From the NCBI GenBank assembly GCA_037074615.1, contig CM073538.1:18222568-18286567 (forward strand): a stretch of DNA of 64,000 nt, given 5' to 3'. The notes under the pieces were generated by a model. That model saw nothing but the letters and a program-made list of their open reading frames with translations, was not told the DNA's origin and did no database searches. This stretch comes from Leucaena leucocephala (taxonomy: Eukaryota; Streptophyta; Magnoliopsida; Fabales; Fabaceae). Positions 27,554 through 37,063 of this stretch are shown here, piece after piece. The position numbers and the translations under genes are program-made. Positions within the stretch are counted from its first letter, which is position 1. The number at the start of each line of letters is the position of its first letter.

Positions 27554-27558
27554 CTGAG
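27554..27558. repeat. Target-site duplication CTGAG, left of the complete copia element
   Basis: CTGAG precedes the TGTAAGG terminus and recurs at 36620-36624 after the other terminus. It is the normal satellite sequence at this point (GATGAACTGAGCAACC). Confidence 0.95.
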
Positions 27559-29470
27559 TGTAAGGAATTGGAAGACACGCAGCGGAAATAAACTTTAAAA
27601 ATTTTCCATTCCTTGCCAGGATCTGCCGTATGTGTTTAAGTCAAGTGGAAAGAATCATTACCCTCAGTGTTGCTCAGCGAATTTCACAGCTTCTCTACGT
27701 GGGTGGTGATCTCTTTCTGATTGCAAGAAATCGACGGAGTGTTCCTCAGCGACCTTCACAGATTCTCTCCGCGGACGGTGGTCTCTTTCCGATCACAAGA
27801 AGTCGACGCCTCAGGTCGGCTTCCTCTACTGGTATCCACACGAACAGCGTTCCAACCACGAACGACGTGCTAGCGTCTCCTGTCCCTCCAAGGCTTTCAC
27901 AAGTCTCCGTCTCTATTTCGGCAGTTTCTTGTCTGCAAACCTTTTGCAGATTCCGTTCGGCCTTTTGTGTTCTGTGTTATTTTCAAACGTAGCTCCTCCA
28001 ATCAGATATAGAGGATGCTATGCGTTTTTCCACCTGACCTAATTGGATTTTGGAGTTAATCTTATATTAATTCCGAATTGATACAATATCATATATTGTA
28101 TAATTTTATAAGAAACTAATTAAATAAAATAATATTAAATCCGTCCCACAGATTTAATTACTTATTTATTTAACTTTAAATAAAGATGAGACTGAGTTAT
28201 ATTTGATTTATTCCCATAAATCAAATTTGAGATATCCTATCAATTTAAATTTCGAATTTCAAACGTGATAGAGATTTAATTTATCCTTATAAATTAAATC
28301 TTATAAATATCTCTTATATGAGATATCCTATCAATTTGAATTTCGAATTTCAAACGTGATAGAGATTTAATTTATCCTTATAAATTAAATCTTATAAATA
28401 TCTCTTATATGAGATATCTTATCAATTTGAATTTCGAATTCAAACATGATAGGGATTTAATTTATCCTTATAAATTAAATCTCATATATCTCATATATAT
28501 AATATATATATATATACGAATTTATATATATACGAATATAAATATAAATAAATATATATATATACATTCACCTGGATCTTTCATTGAATCTGGACATGTC
28601 TTAGATTCAATGAATCTGGACATCATAGCTCGTGTTGGGCTATTTTGTGTGCGACCCTGTAGGCCCATATGAAGTTGGCAGTGGGCCATTTGCTATACTA
28701 GCCCACAAGTCGCAAGCGGTCTCTAGCAAGACATAACAACTACCCAAATCATATGAGGATCGATAAACGATGTAACCTTTTATACAACCATATCATGTCC
28801 CTTCTGTCACGCGATATTTTGGTCATGGATGAGGCATGGATAATGTCATCCTCCTATTCCCGACCGTTACTTTCTCGATCCCTGAGTAGTCTGACTATAG
28901 AAATGGAACTACCTTTCCATTACAGTATGGCCATACATTTCTCAGACTCACTCATCGAGGGGCCCAGTAATATCTCTCCACGAATGTGAGGGACAAATTC
29001 CGTCTTGACCATTCACATTCCTCCGCATGAAAAACCACTAAGCCCAAACATAGTCTTTATGATCACTCGGTCAAAAGTGACTTTTGACTAGGTCAAAGCT
29101 GAGCGTTTTGTCATGTAGGAATCCATGATGATCTCAGGTCAAAGGGCATATTGACATGGTTTGTATATGAGAGAAGCTTATGACGTTACCCATGCAGTTC
29201 TCTCATAGCGGGTCGGTCCAACACCCTGTACTCTTACATGTGCTTATGACTTTGATTTATATCTCTATACATCTTCAAAGTCATACTGGTCTTATTTCAT
29301 CTGTGCTCCCACATAGATGATCGACCAGGGACATTTAGGATAATATCATGAATTATCCAAGGATGGTCATCATAGTAAACATGCAAATAATATGATAACT
29401 CAATTAATAAATTCATAAATCAATAATGTTCATAAGACAATGATTGGCCCCTAGGGCACGATTTCCAACA
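27559..29470 (-). repeat. 3' LTR of the complete copia element
   Basis: 1,912 bp, reading TGTTGGAAATCG to CTTACA on the minus strand. It is bordered by the polypurine tract on the element side and by the CTGAG duplication on the satellite side. It contains the same candidate TATA box (28777-28784), tandem repeats and W-box cluster as the 5' LTR. Small open frames inside (120, 87 and 78 codons) recur unchanged in the other LTR and are not genes. Confidence 0.97.
28231..28481. repeat. 91-bp tandem repeat in 3' LTR, about 2.8 copies
   Basis: Reverse complement of the repeat in the solo LTR. The segment TTATAAATTAAATC occurs three times here at about 91-bp steps, against four in the solo LTR. 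An AT-rich simple repeat follows to about 28567. The same block lies at 35380-35630 in the 5' LTR. Confidence 0.9.
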
Positions 29471-29484
29471 ACCTCCCACTTGCA
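29471..29484 (-). promoter_or_regulatory. Polypurine tract (plus-strand primer)
   Basis: On the minus strand the bases directly before the 3' LTR read TGCAAGTGGGAGGT, with AAGTGGGAGG as the purine run. This is the position and composition expected of a copia polypurine tract, which primes plus-strand DNA synthesis. It directly follows the Gag-Pol stop codon, so the element has almost no 3' untranslated spacer. Confidence 0.85.
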
Positions 29485-32400
29485 CTAGGTACAATCATTA
29501 ATTTGACTAATTCCCATTGACCTAACATGACGCTCATGCTTTGCCTGCACAAGCGGCTTTGTTAGAGGATCAGCAACATTATCTTCTCCTGCTACTTTGC
29601 ATATTTTTATATCACCTCTATCGTTGATTTCTCTGATGAGATGAAATCGCCTGAGTATATGCTTGGTCCTTTGATGTGACCTAGGCTCTTTGGCCTGTGC
29701 AATAGCACCGCTATTGTCACAGAGCAAAGTTATTGGATCTGAGATGGTAGGTATCACCCCTAGTTCTGTGATGAACTTCCTGATCCAAACGGCTTCCTTA
29801 GCTGCATCAGATGCTGCTATATACTCAGCTTCCGTTGCAGAATCTGCTACAGTGCCCTGCTTAGAGCTCTTCCAGCTTACTGCTCCATTATTGAGGAGGA
29901 ATATGTATCCAGACTGCGATTTTTGGTCGTCCTGGTCAGTTTGGAAACTCGCATCTGTGTAACCAGTTACACAGAGCTCATCATCCAATCCACCATAGAC
30001 CAAGAATAAGTCCTTAGTCCTTCTTAAGTACTTAAGGATATTCTTGACAGCAGTCCAATGGCCCTCACCAGGGTCCTGTTGGTATCTGCTAGTCATACTT
30101 AAGGCAAACGAGACATCCGGTCGAGTACATAACATGGCGTACATGATAGATCCTATGGCCGAGGCATATGGAACCTTACTCATGCGACCTCGCTGATCAG
30201 ATGTACTAGGACACAGATCTTTGCTGAGGTGAGTACCATGAGACATGGGTATGAAACCCTTCTTTGATTCGTGCATACTGAACCTATGCAGTATTTTGTC
30301 TATGTATGTACTCTGACTGAGTCCTAGAAGTCTTTTAGATCTATCTCTATAGATCCTGATTCCTAGGATGTAGGTGGCTTCACCCAAGTCTTTCATCGAG
30401 AAAGACTTTCCTAACCAAGACTTGACAATCTGCAAGGTAGGAATGTCATTCCCAATAAGTAGGATGTCATCGACATAGAGTACTAAAAACACAACTGTGC
30501 TCCCACTAACCTTCTTGTACACACAAGGTTCATCAATGTTTTGAAGAAATCCAAACTCTTTGATTACTTCATCAAAACGATGATTCCAACTCCGAGAGGC
30601 TTGCTTTAGTCCATAAATGGACCTTTGAAGCTTGCACACTTTACCAGAGTCCTCGGAACGCACAAACCCTTCAGGTTGTGTCATGTACACGTCCTCAAGG
30701 AGCTTTCCATTAAGGAAGGCTGTCTTGACGTCCATCTGCCATATTTCATAGTCATAATATGCTGCAATAGCAAAGAGGATTCTGATTGATTTGGCCATTG
30801 CTACTGGGGAAAAGGTCTCATCATAGTCCACACCATGAGTTTGAGTAAAACCTTTTGCAACCAGTCGTGCCTTGAAGACATTTACATTGCCATCCATGTC
30901 AGTTTTCTCTTTGAAAACCCACTTGCACCCGACGGTTTTTACACCTTCAGGCGGGTCGACTAAGGTCCAAACCTGATTGTCGTACATGGATTGCATCTCA
31001 GACTTCATGGCACTAAGCCATTTTTCGGAGTTTGGTCCCACTATAGCTTCTCGATAGGTAGTCGGCTCATTATGCTCAATGAGCAACACATCACGACTAT
31101 CAAAAATCAGAAATCCATATCTCTGAGGCTGAAGTCGTGTCCTATTAGACTTTCGTGGACCTTGCGTGACTTGAGGAGTCTCAACAACTTGTTGTGAGTC
31201 TTCTCTATTTTCCATCTGCAGTTCTGTGGTGTCTTGTAGCTCTCGAACTTCTTCGAGTTGTACCTTACTCCCACTGGTTCTTTTAGAGATAAATTCTCGT
31301 TCAAGAAAGATACCATTTCTGACAACAAACACTTTGTTATCAGCAGGGTTGTAGACGTAATATCCCTTGGTTTCCTTAGGATATCCCACAAAAAGGCATT
31401 TTGAGGATTTGGGCGCTAATTTGTCTGAGGCTTGTTGCTTAACATAGACCTCGCATCCCCAAATCTTGAGGAAAGACAAACTAGGCGTCCTCCCAGTCCA
31501 TATCTCATACGGAGTCTTTTCGATTGCCTTAGATGGAACACGATTGAGTGTGAACGCAGCTGTCTCTAGGGCATAGCCCCAAAAGGAGGGCGGAAGATCT
31601 GTTCGACTCATCATGGATCGAACCATATCTAATAGTGTTCGATTTCTCCGTTCAGAAACGCCATTCCATTGTGGTGTCCCTGGAGGAGTCAATTGTGAGA
31701 GTGTCCCACAATTCCTAAGATGATCTATGAACTCTTGGCTCAAATATTCACCACCCCGATCAGATCGAAGGGCTTTAATTGTTTTGCCAAGCTGGTTTTG
31801 TACTTCATTTTGAAATATCTTGAACTTTTCAAAAGATTCAGATTTATGTTTCATTAGATAGATGTACCCATATCTGCTGAAATCATCTATGAATGTTATA
31901 AAGTACGAATAACCTCCTCTGGCATTTGTGTTCATCGGTCCACACACATCTGTATGTATGAGGCCCAATAAATCAGTGGCCCTCTCACTGTGCCCAGTGA
32001 AAGGTGACTTTGTCATCTTTCCTAACAAGCAAGACTCGCAAGTGTCATATGATTCAAAATCAAATGAGTTTAGAAATCCATCTTGATGGAGTTTGGAAAT
32101 GCGTTTCTCATTTATGTGGCCCAGACGACAGTGCCAGAGGTATGTGGGATTCAAATCGTTTGGTTTGACCCTTTTGGCGGTTACGTTATAGATATTTCCA
32201 TGATTGGGTTGTTCCAAATTTAATATGTAATGATCAACATGCAAATCACCATGAGCATATAAAACATCATTACGATAAATAGAACATCTACTATTCCCAG
32301 CAATGGAAGTGAAACCTTCCTTATCCAAATAAGAAAGTGAAACAATGTTACTACTTAAAGCAGGAACATAATAGCAATTGTTCAAAACTAACAAAAGCCC

Positions 32401-33468
32401 AGTGGGCAGAACTAATTCATAAGTGCCTACAGCTAACGCAGCAACCCTTGCTCTGTTTCCAACTCGTAGGTCAACTTCACCCCTTTTCAGCTTCCTATTG
32501 TCCTTTAGTCCCTGCACATTCGTACAAATGTGAGAACCACATGCAGTATCTAATACCCATGAGGTGGAAGTAGAAAGATGAATGTCTATAACATAAATAC
32601 CTGAAGCGATAGCCCCGCTATCCTTCTTGTTCTTTTTCAGATCTTCGAGGTAGAGTTTGCAATTCCTCTTCCAATGACCCGGTTCATTGCAGAAGAAGCA
32701 GACTCCTTCCTTCGGAGGCTTTGCCTTCTTTGGTGTAGGCTTGGTTTCGGGCTTGCCTGACTCTTTGGTCTTACCTGATGAGCCATGACCCTTCCCCTTG
32801 CCTTTGCCTTTCTTTTTCGTACCCTTTCCTTTCTGAACCATCAAAACACTACTGGGTTTCTTCTTAAGACTCGGCTCAGCAGTTTTAAGCATCCCATGCA
32901 GTTCAGAAATAGATTTCTCCATGTTGTTCATGTTGTAGTTCATAACAAACTGGTCATAACTTTCCGGGAGTGAGTTTAAGATCAAATCTGTAGCTAACTC
33001 CTGGCTCATGGGAAATCCAAGCCGTTCAAGGTGATCAATGTACCCTTTCATCTTTAAGACATGAGCACTGACTGATGCACCTTCAGCCATCTTGCAGGAA
33101 TGTAAGGCCTTAGTGGTCTCATACCTCTCTTGCCTTGCCTGTTGCTGGAACATTTCCTTGAGATGCACAATCATCTCATAAGCCTCCATGTGTTCCAGAT
33201 CTCTTTGGAGCTCCGGAACCATGGTGGCTAGCATCAAGCATCCCACATCGACAGAGTCTTCCTTATGCTTCATATAAGCATCTCTCTGAGCTCTGGGAGC
33301 ATTGGCGGCTGGCTCATCAGGAATGGGTTGATCTAGGACATGCGCCTTTCTTTCCTGCTTGAGAACAATTCTCAAGTTCCTAAACCAGTCAAGAAAGTTT
33401 GTCCCATTAAGTTTGTCCTTCTCAAGGACAGATCGCAGCGATAATGTAGCAGTATTACTAGTCGTCAT
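29485..33468 (-). CDS. Ty1/copia Gag-Pol polyprotein, intact, 1,327 aa
   Basis: Single uninterrupted frame from ATG at 33468 to TAG at 29485, encoding everything needed for copia retrotransposition. Order by residue: Gag core about 20-200; lysine-rich linker 201-250; CCHC zinc knuckle C257, C260, H265, C270; aspartic protease with WVLDTAC, D307; integrase zinc-binding H446, H451, C477, C480; integrase catalytic D507, D570, E606 with 35 residues between the last two (DD35E); reverse transcriptase with QMDVKTAFLNG (D913) and YVDD at 998-1001; RNase H with D1172, the ATEAEY motif at 1211-1216 and D1251. The protease has DTA rather than DTG; I believe Ala here occurs in other plant copia elements, so I do not call it a defect. 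No stop, frameshift or missing motif is seen. Length is normal for a one-frame copia element. Expression would come from the LTR at 34708-36619. There is no chromodomain or envelope-like frame. Antisense open frames inside it are shadows. Confidence 0.97.
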   Translation of the reverse strand: MTTSNTATLSLRSVLEKDKLNGTNFLDWFRNLRIVLKQERKAHVLDQPIPDEPAANAPRAQRDAYMKHKEDSVDVGCLMLATMVPELQRDLEHMEAYEMIVHLKEMFQQQARQERYETTKALHSCKMAEGASVSAHVLKMKGYIDHLERLGFPMSQELATDLILNSLPESYDQFVMNYNMNNMEKSISELHGMLKTAEPSLKKKPSSVLMVQKGKGTKKKGKGKGKGHGSSGKTKESGKPETKPTPKKAKPPKEGVCFFCNEPGHWKRNCKLYLEDLKKNKKDSGAIASGIYVIDIHLSTSTSWVLDTACGSHICTNVQGLKDNRKLKRGEVDLRVGNRARVAALAVGTYELVLPTGLLLVLNNCYYVPALSSNIVSLSYLDKEGFTSIAGNSRCSIYRNDVLYAHGDLHVDHYILNLEQPNHGNIYNVTAKRVKPNDLNPTYLWHCRLGHINEKRISKLHQDGFLNSFDFESYDTCESCLLGKMTKSPFTGHSERATDLLGLIHTDVCGPMNTNARGGYSYFITFIDDFSRYGYIYLMKHKSESFEKFKIFQNEVQNQLGKTIKALRSDRGGEYLSQEFIDHLRNCGTLSQLTPPGTPQWNGVSERRNRTLLDMVRSMMSRTDLPPSFWGYALETAAFTLNRVPSKAIEKTPYEIWTGRTPSLSFLKIWGCEVYVKQQASDKLAPKSSKCLFVGYPKETKGYYVYNPADNKVFVVRNGIFLEREFISKRTSGSKVQLEEVRELQDTTELQMENREDSQQVVETPQVTQGPRKSNRTRLQPQRYGFLIFDSRDVLLIEHNEPTTYREAIVGPNSEKWLSAMKSEMQSMYDNQVWTLVDPPEGVKTVGCKWVFKEKTDMDGNVNVFKARLVAKGFTQTHGVDYDETFSPVAMAKSIRILFAIAAYYDYEIWQMDVKTAFLNGKLLEDVYMTQPEGFVRSEDSGKVCKLQRSIYGLKQASRSWNHRFDEVIKEFGFLQNIDEPCVYKKVSGSTVVFLVLYVDDILLIGNDIPTLQIVKSWLGKSFSMKDLGEATYILGIRIYRDRSKRLLGLSQSTYIDKILHRFSMHESKKGFIPMSHGTHLSKDLCPSTSDQRGRMSKVPYASAIGSIMYAMLCTRPDVSFALSMTSRYQQDPGEGHWTAVKNILKYLRRTKDLFLVYGGLDDELCVTGYTDASFQTDQDDQKSQSGYIFLLNNGAVSWKSSKQGTVADSATEAEYIAASDAAKEAVWIRKFITELGVIPTISDPITLLCDNSGAIAQAKEPRSHQRTKHILRRFHLIREINDRGDIKICKVAGEDNVADPLTKPLVQAKHERHVRSMGISQINDCT

Positions 33469-34337
33469 GATTCTACAATTAAAATATGCAATGTAATTAG
33501 TAATCTCCCACTAAATAAACAACCCTCAATGCAATAGTTAGTGGGCTAAGATCCATATTTGGCTCAAACTTAAGTCCGCTTTGGCAGGACACTTAAATTA
33601 AGTTATTTAGGTAGGTAACACCTTTACCAATTACATCAAATGTAACTCTTAGATATTCATGGGATCCTATCATCATATGATCTGGCATGTTCTAATCCCA
33701 TCTAATGCCTTGAGATCCAAAACCGTTTTGTTAATCTCAATTAAGTCAAACAATAATGAACCTATGAGAGTAGCACCATTACTCTTTGCTTATCTCCCCA
33801 AGATAACTCAAAAGCACCCACTTTGGTGGAGTCCACAATTGAGCGATCAAGGTTTTGACAAGTGTTCATAAATTGACAGCATTATGACTTAAGATTTCTT
33901 TTAGAGGGCCTAATTTAACTATCTGGTTTATAAAACGCATGTTTCTCAGTTCGTATCTCATACAAGTAATATGCATGTGCTGATCTAATCATAAGATGCA
34001 TAATTCAAACGTGATACAATATGGCTCACCTATCCTAAGTCCCCTCAAGCCAATGAGAGGAGCTCTCTAGTAAGAAAAGAGAAATTACATATAGAAACCT
34101 CTTTTAACATTCGAGGGGAGTGAGATGAGAGGAGAAGGTACATTGAGAGTATATAGAGGAAGGCACGACACGCAGGCCGTATTTTTAAAATTACAACACT
34201 TGCAATCTAGAGCCATATTGTTCACCATACCCAAACATTCAAGAATCAATATTCAGATCTAATCGAAGGGCAAAAAACATTTACAAAGTAACATATGTTA
34301 CGGTTATGTTGCGCTACGAACAGGTAGCTACGGCGGT

Positions 34338-34407
34338 CCCGCTAACCGGTTAGCGGGCGGCTGTCCCGCTAGCCGGTTAGCAGGCGGGGTCTCTGGGGCA
34401 GCGCCCC
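34338..34407 (-). repeat. GC-rich palindromic cluster in the copia leader
   Basis: CCCGCTAACCGGTTAGCGGG at 34338-34357 is a perfect 20-bp palindrome. A second copy 27 bp on (34365-34384) has the same layout with one compensable mismatch pair. A third hairpin, GGGGC-AGC-GCCCC, lies at 34395-34407. The region stands out from its AT-rich surroundings. In the genomic RNA it would form strong stems, and self-complementary loops of this kind can act in RNA dimerisation; that role is inference. Confidence 0.75.
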
Positions 34408-34437
34408 GGAAGAAATTTTTTTTTTGTTTTGTTTCAT

Positions 34438-34498
34438 AAATAATCACGAATCTGAATTCGGTTTTCACAAATAATCACAAATTCGAATTCGGTTTTCT
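34438..34498. repeat. 31-bp direct repeat, two copies, in the copia leader
   Basis: AAATAATCAC followed by GAAT..GAATTCGGTTTTC occurs at 34438 and again at 34469, with a few differences. Both copies contain GAATTCGG. No function is apparent. Confidence 0.75.
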
Positions 34499-34693
34499 TA
34501 GACCCCATCTATGCGGATTGATCAAATCAAAAGGCATCACCACCGATTTCAATTTCCTTTTAGATTCCTTTTATGTCATACACAACAAGGATTCCATATA
34601 TGTCACACATACAACGCTTATTATATGATCGGCTACTACTAACATATATCATATAAATCACAAATCAAGCCTAACTTAAACACAAAACGGCAT

Positions 34694-34706
34694 GGCTCTG
34701 ATACCA
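34694..34706 (-). promoter_or_regulatory. Primer-binding site for initiator tRNA-Met
   Basis: On the minus strand, one base after the 5' LTR, the sequence reads TGGTATCAGAGCC, complementary to the 3' end of plant initiator tRNA-Met. This is the standard minus-strand primer of plant copia elements and fixes the inner border of the 5' LTR at 34708. Confidence 0.95.
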
Positions 34707-35379
34707 CTGTAAGGAATTGGAAGACACGCAGCGGAAATAAACTTTAAAAATTTTCCATTCCTTGCCAGGATCTGCCGTATGTGTTTAAGTCAAGTGGAAA
34801 GAATCATTACCCTCAGTGTTGCTCAGCGAATTTCACAGCTTCTCTACGTGGGTGGTGATCTCTTTCTGATTGCAAGAAATCGACGGAGTGTTCCTCAGCG
34901 ACCTTCACAGATTCTCTCCGCGGACGGTGGTCTCTTTCCGATCACAAGAAGTCGACGCCTCAGGTCGGCTTCCTCTACTGGTATCCACACGAACAGCGTT
35001 CCAACCACGAACGACGTGCTAGCGTCTCCTGTCCCTCCAAGGCTTTCACAAGTCTCCGTCTCTATTTCGGCAGTTTCTTGTCTGCAAACCTTTTGCAGAT
35101 TCCGTTCGGCCTTTTGTGTTCTGTGTTATTTTCAAACGTAGCTCCTCCAATCAGATATAGAGGATGCTATGCGTTTTTCCACCTGACCTAATTGGATTTT
35201 GGAGTTAATCTTATATTAATTCCGAATTGATACAATATCATATATTGTATAATTTTATAAGAAACTAATTAAATAAAATAATATTAAATCCGTCCCACAG
35301 ATTTAATTACTTATTTATTTAACTTTAAATAAAGATGAGACTGAGTTATATTTGATTTATTCCCATAAATCAAATTTGA

Positions 35380-35630
35380 GATATCCTATCAATTTAAATT
35401 TCGAATTTCAAACGTGATAGAGATTTAATTTATCCTTATAAATTAAATCTTATAAATATCTCTTATATGAGATATCCTATCAATTTGAATTTCGAATTTC
35501 AAACGTGATAGAGATTTAATTTATCCTTATAAATTAAATCTTATAAATATCTCTTATATGAGATATCTTATCAATTTGAATTTCGAATTCAAACATGATA
35601 GGGATTTAATTTATCCTTATAAATTAAATC
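35380..35630. repeat. 91-bp tandem repeat in 5' LTR, about 2.8 copies
   Basis: Exact counterpart of 28231-28481, offset by 7,149 bp. It lies downstream of the candidate TATA box in element sense, so it would be part of the transcribed R/U5 region. Confidence 0.9.
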
Positions 35631-35925
35631 TCATATATCTCATATATATAATATATATATATATACGAATTTATATATATACGAATATAAATATAAATAA
35701 ATATATATATATACATTCACCTGGATCTTTCATTGAATCTGGACATGTCTTAGATTCAATGAATCTGGACATCATAGCTCGTGTTGGGCTATTTTGTGTG
35801 CGACCCTGTAGGCCCATATGAAGTTGGCAGTGGGCCATTTGCTATACTAGCCCACAAGTCGCAAGCGGTCTCTAGCAAGACATAACAACTACCCAAATCA
35901 TATGAGGATCGATAAACGATGTAAC

Positions 35926-35933
35926 CTTTTATA
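35926..35933 (-). promoter_or_regulatory. Candidate TATA box of the 5' LTR promoter
   Basis: TATAAAAG on the minus strand, in the same place as the match at 13085 in the solo LTR. Transcription would start near 35900, giving U3 about 700 bp and a long R plus U5 of about 1.2 kb. Other TATA-like strings exist in the AT-rich tract at about 35631-35716. Confidence 0.45.
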
Positions 35934-36153
35934 CAACCATATCATGTCCCTTCTGTCACGCGATATTTTGGTCATGGATGAGGCATGGATAATGTCATCC
36001 TCCTATTCCCGACCGTTACTTTCTCGATCCCTGAGTAGTCTGACTATAGAAATGGAACTACCTTTCCATTACAGTATGGCCATACATTTCTCAGACTCAC
36101 TCATCGAGGGGCCCAGTAATATCTCTCCACGAATGTGAGGGACAAATTCCGTC

Positions 36154-36291
36154 TTGACCATTCACATTCCTCCGCATGAAAAACCACTAAGCCCAAACAT
36201 AGTCTTTATGATCACTCGGTCAAAAGTGACTTTTGACTAGGTCAAAGCTGAGCGTTTTGTCATGTAGGAATCCATGATGATCTCAGGTCAA
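36154..36291 (-). promoter_or_regulatory. W-box cluster in U3 of the 5' LTR
   Basis: TTGACC at 36154, GGTCAA at 36218, TTGAC at 36233, GGTCAA at 36240 and GGTCAA at 36286 correspond one for one to the sites of the solo LTR. The inverted repeat GTCAAAAG-TGA-CTTTTGAC (36219-36237) keeps both arms while its three-base spacer differs from the solo copy (TCA when read in the same direction of the + strand there). Confidence 0.45.
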
Positions 36292-36619
36292 AGGGCATAT
36301 TGACATGGTTTGTATATGAGAGAAGCTTATGACGTTACCCATGCAGTTCTCTCATAGCGGGTCGGTCCAACACCCTGTACTCTTACATGTGCTTATGACT
36401 TTGATTTATATCTCTATACATCTTCAAAGTCATACTGGTCTTATTTCATCTGTGCTCCCACATAGATGATCGACCAGGGACATTTAGGATAATATCATGA
36501 ATTATCCAAGGATGGTCATCATAGTAAACATGCAAATAATATGATAACTCAATTAATAAATTCATAAATCAATAATGTTCATAAGACAATGATTGGCCCC
36601 TAGGGCACGATTTCCAACA

Positions 36620-36624
36620 CTGAG
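36620..36624. repeat. Target-site duplication CTGAG, right of the complete copia element
   Basis: Second copy of the duplication, followed by CAACCACAATGCGC, the normal satellite continuation. Confidence 0.95.
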
Positions 36625-37063
36625 CAACCACAATGCGCAATCTAGAATCCTCAACGAATGTGGGCGTGGGAGTGATCTCGCACTCGACTTTGAAACGGGA
36701 AGAAACGCTCAACGCATTCGCCTTAGAGCTAGCCTGGAAAGCTCGTTCCTGGAAAATAGCGACAAGCTAGATAAGAAGGTGAGCATTCTGCAATCCTCAA
36801 CGAAAATTGGGGTGGGCTGCCGCGTGTTGTCACTCAATTATGGAGTTGGACGGGAGTGTTCTCTTCTACTTCCTTAAACTCGCTCGGAGCACGCGTTCGT
36901 CACCTCTGTGGACAAATTTAGGCATACGCAATTCCTGTTGAAGGTTGAGATGAGCGGCGAGTTTCACTCCCTCCGGCAACGTAGCGACGGTCTGCCATGA
37001 TTGGCTTGAAAAGCTTGAGCAGTGCCCGTGACCTACGGGAAGGAATTGGGAAAAGAAAATGTT

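Larger units (their letters stand above)
14390..27558. repeat. Satellite array block 2, 866-bp monomers
   Basis: The array resumes in phase after the solo LTR. Monomer starts are at 15009, 15875, 16741, 17607, 18473, 19338, 20204, 21070, 21936, 22802, 23668, 24534, 25400, 26266 and 27132. All steps are 866 bp except 18473-19338 (865 bp), where a run of five C (GTCCCCCTC) has lost one C near 18694. Compared with block 1, copies mostly carry GCCGCGTGTTGTC and AAACTCGCTCGG, and from about 18-19.7 kb TTCATGGCC in place of TTCACGGCC. The copies starting at 20204 and 21070 share the private variants GCGCCTCCTTTATG and GCAGTGATGG, showing local single-monomer duplication. Confidence 0.97.
33469..34707 (-). 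other. 5' leader of the copia element, no gene
   Basis: 1,239 bp between the primer-binding site and the Gag start codon. It is AT-rich apart from a GC-rich palindromic cluster at 34338-34407 and a short direct repeat at 34438-34498. A run of ten T at about 34417-34426 reads as poly(A) in the element sense. The one plus-strand open frame (33659-33871, 70 codons) has no recognisable product. A leader of this size is usual in large plant copia elements and may carry packaging and dimerisation signals, but none can be assigned with certainty. Confidence 0.85.
27559..36619 (-). mobile_element. Complete Ty1/copia LTR retrotransposon, 9,061 bp
   Basis: The element has two LTRs of 1,912 bp each, a primer-binding site, a polypurine tract, a single Gag-Pol reading frame and a perfect 5-bp target duplication. 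Read on the minus strand the order is 5' LTR (36619-34708), leader (34707-33469), Gag-Pol (33468-29485), polypurine tract (29484-29471) and 3' LTR (29470-27559). Integrase before reverse transcriptase is the Ty1/copia order. The two LTRs are offset by a constant 7,149 bp, so they have no relative indels, and I saw no base difference reading them side by side, which points to a very recent insertion. Lineage within copia (for example Angela- or TAR-like) is not certain from the sequence alone. Removing 9,066 bp restores the 866-bp satellite register. Confidence 0.97.
34708..36619 (-). repeat. 5' LTR of the complete copia element (promoter copy)
   Basis: 1,912 bp, running from TGTTGGAAATCG at 36619 to CTTACA at 34708 on the minus strand. 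Same length as the 3' LTR and apparently identical to it. Expected to drive transcription of Gag-Pol from U3 sequences near 36619-35930. Confidence 0.97.

Noticed and set aside
27630..28989. Open frames of 120, 87 and 78 codons inside the LTRs (also at 34779-36138 and in reverse at 12880-14318)
   Set aside because: They lie entirely in LTR sequence, are copied wherever the LTR is, run partly through AT-rich simple repeats and show no known domain.
32548..32556. Possible inactivating change in the protease motif (DTA instead of DTG)
   Set aside because: Ala after Asp-Thr is, to my knowledge, found in other plant copia proteases, and the rest of the frame is intact, so it is not good evidence of loss of function.
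29690..32973. Antisense and overlapping open frames within the Gag-Pol region
   Set aside because: Shadows of the long polyprotein frame with low-complexity or meaningless translations.
34694..34706. tRNA gene fragment (3' end of initiator tRNA-Met on the plus strand)
   Set aside because: Only the 13-base match beside the LTR is present; it is the primer-binding site of the element, not a tRNA gene.
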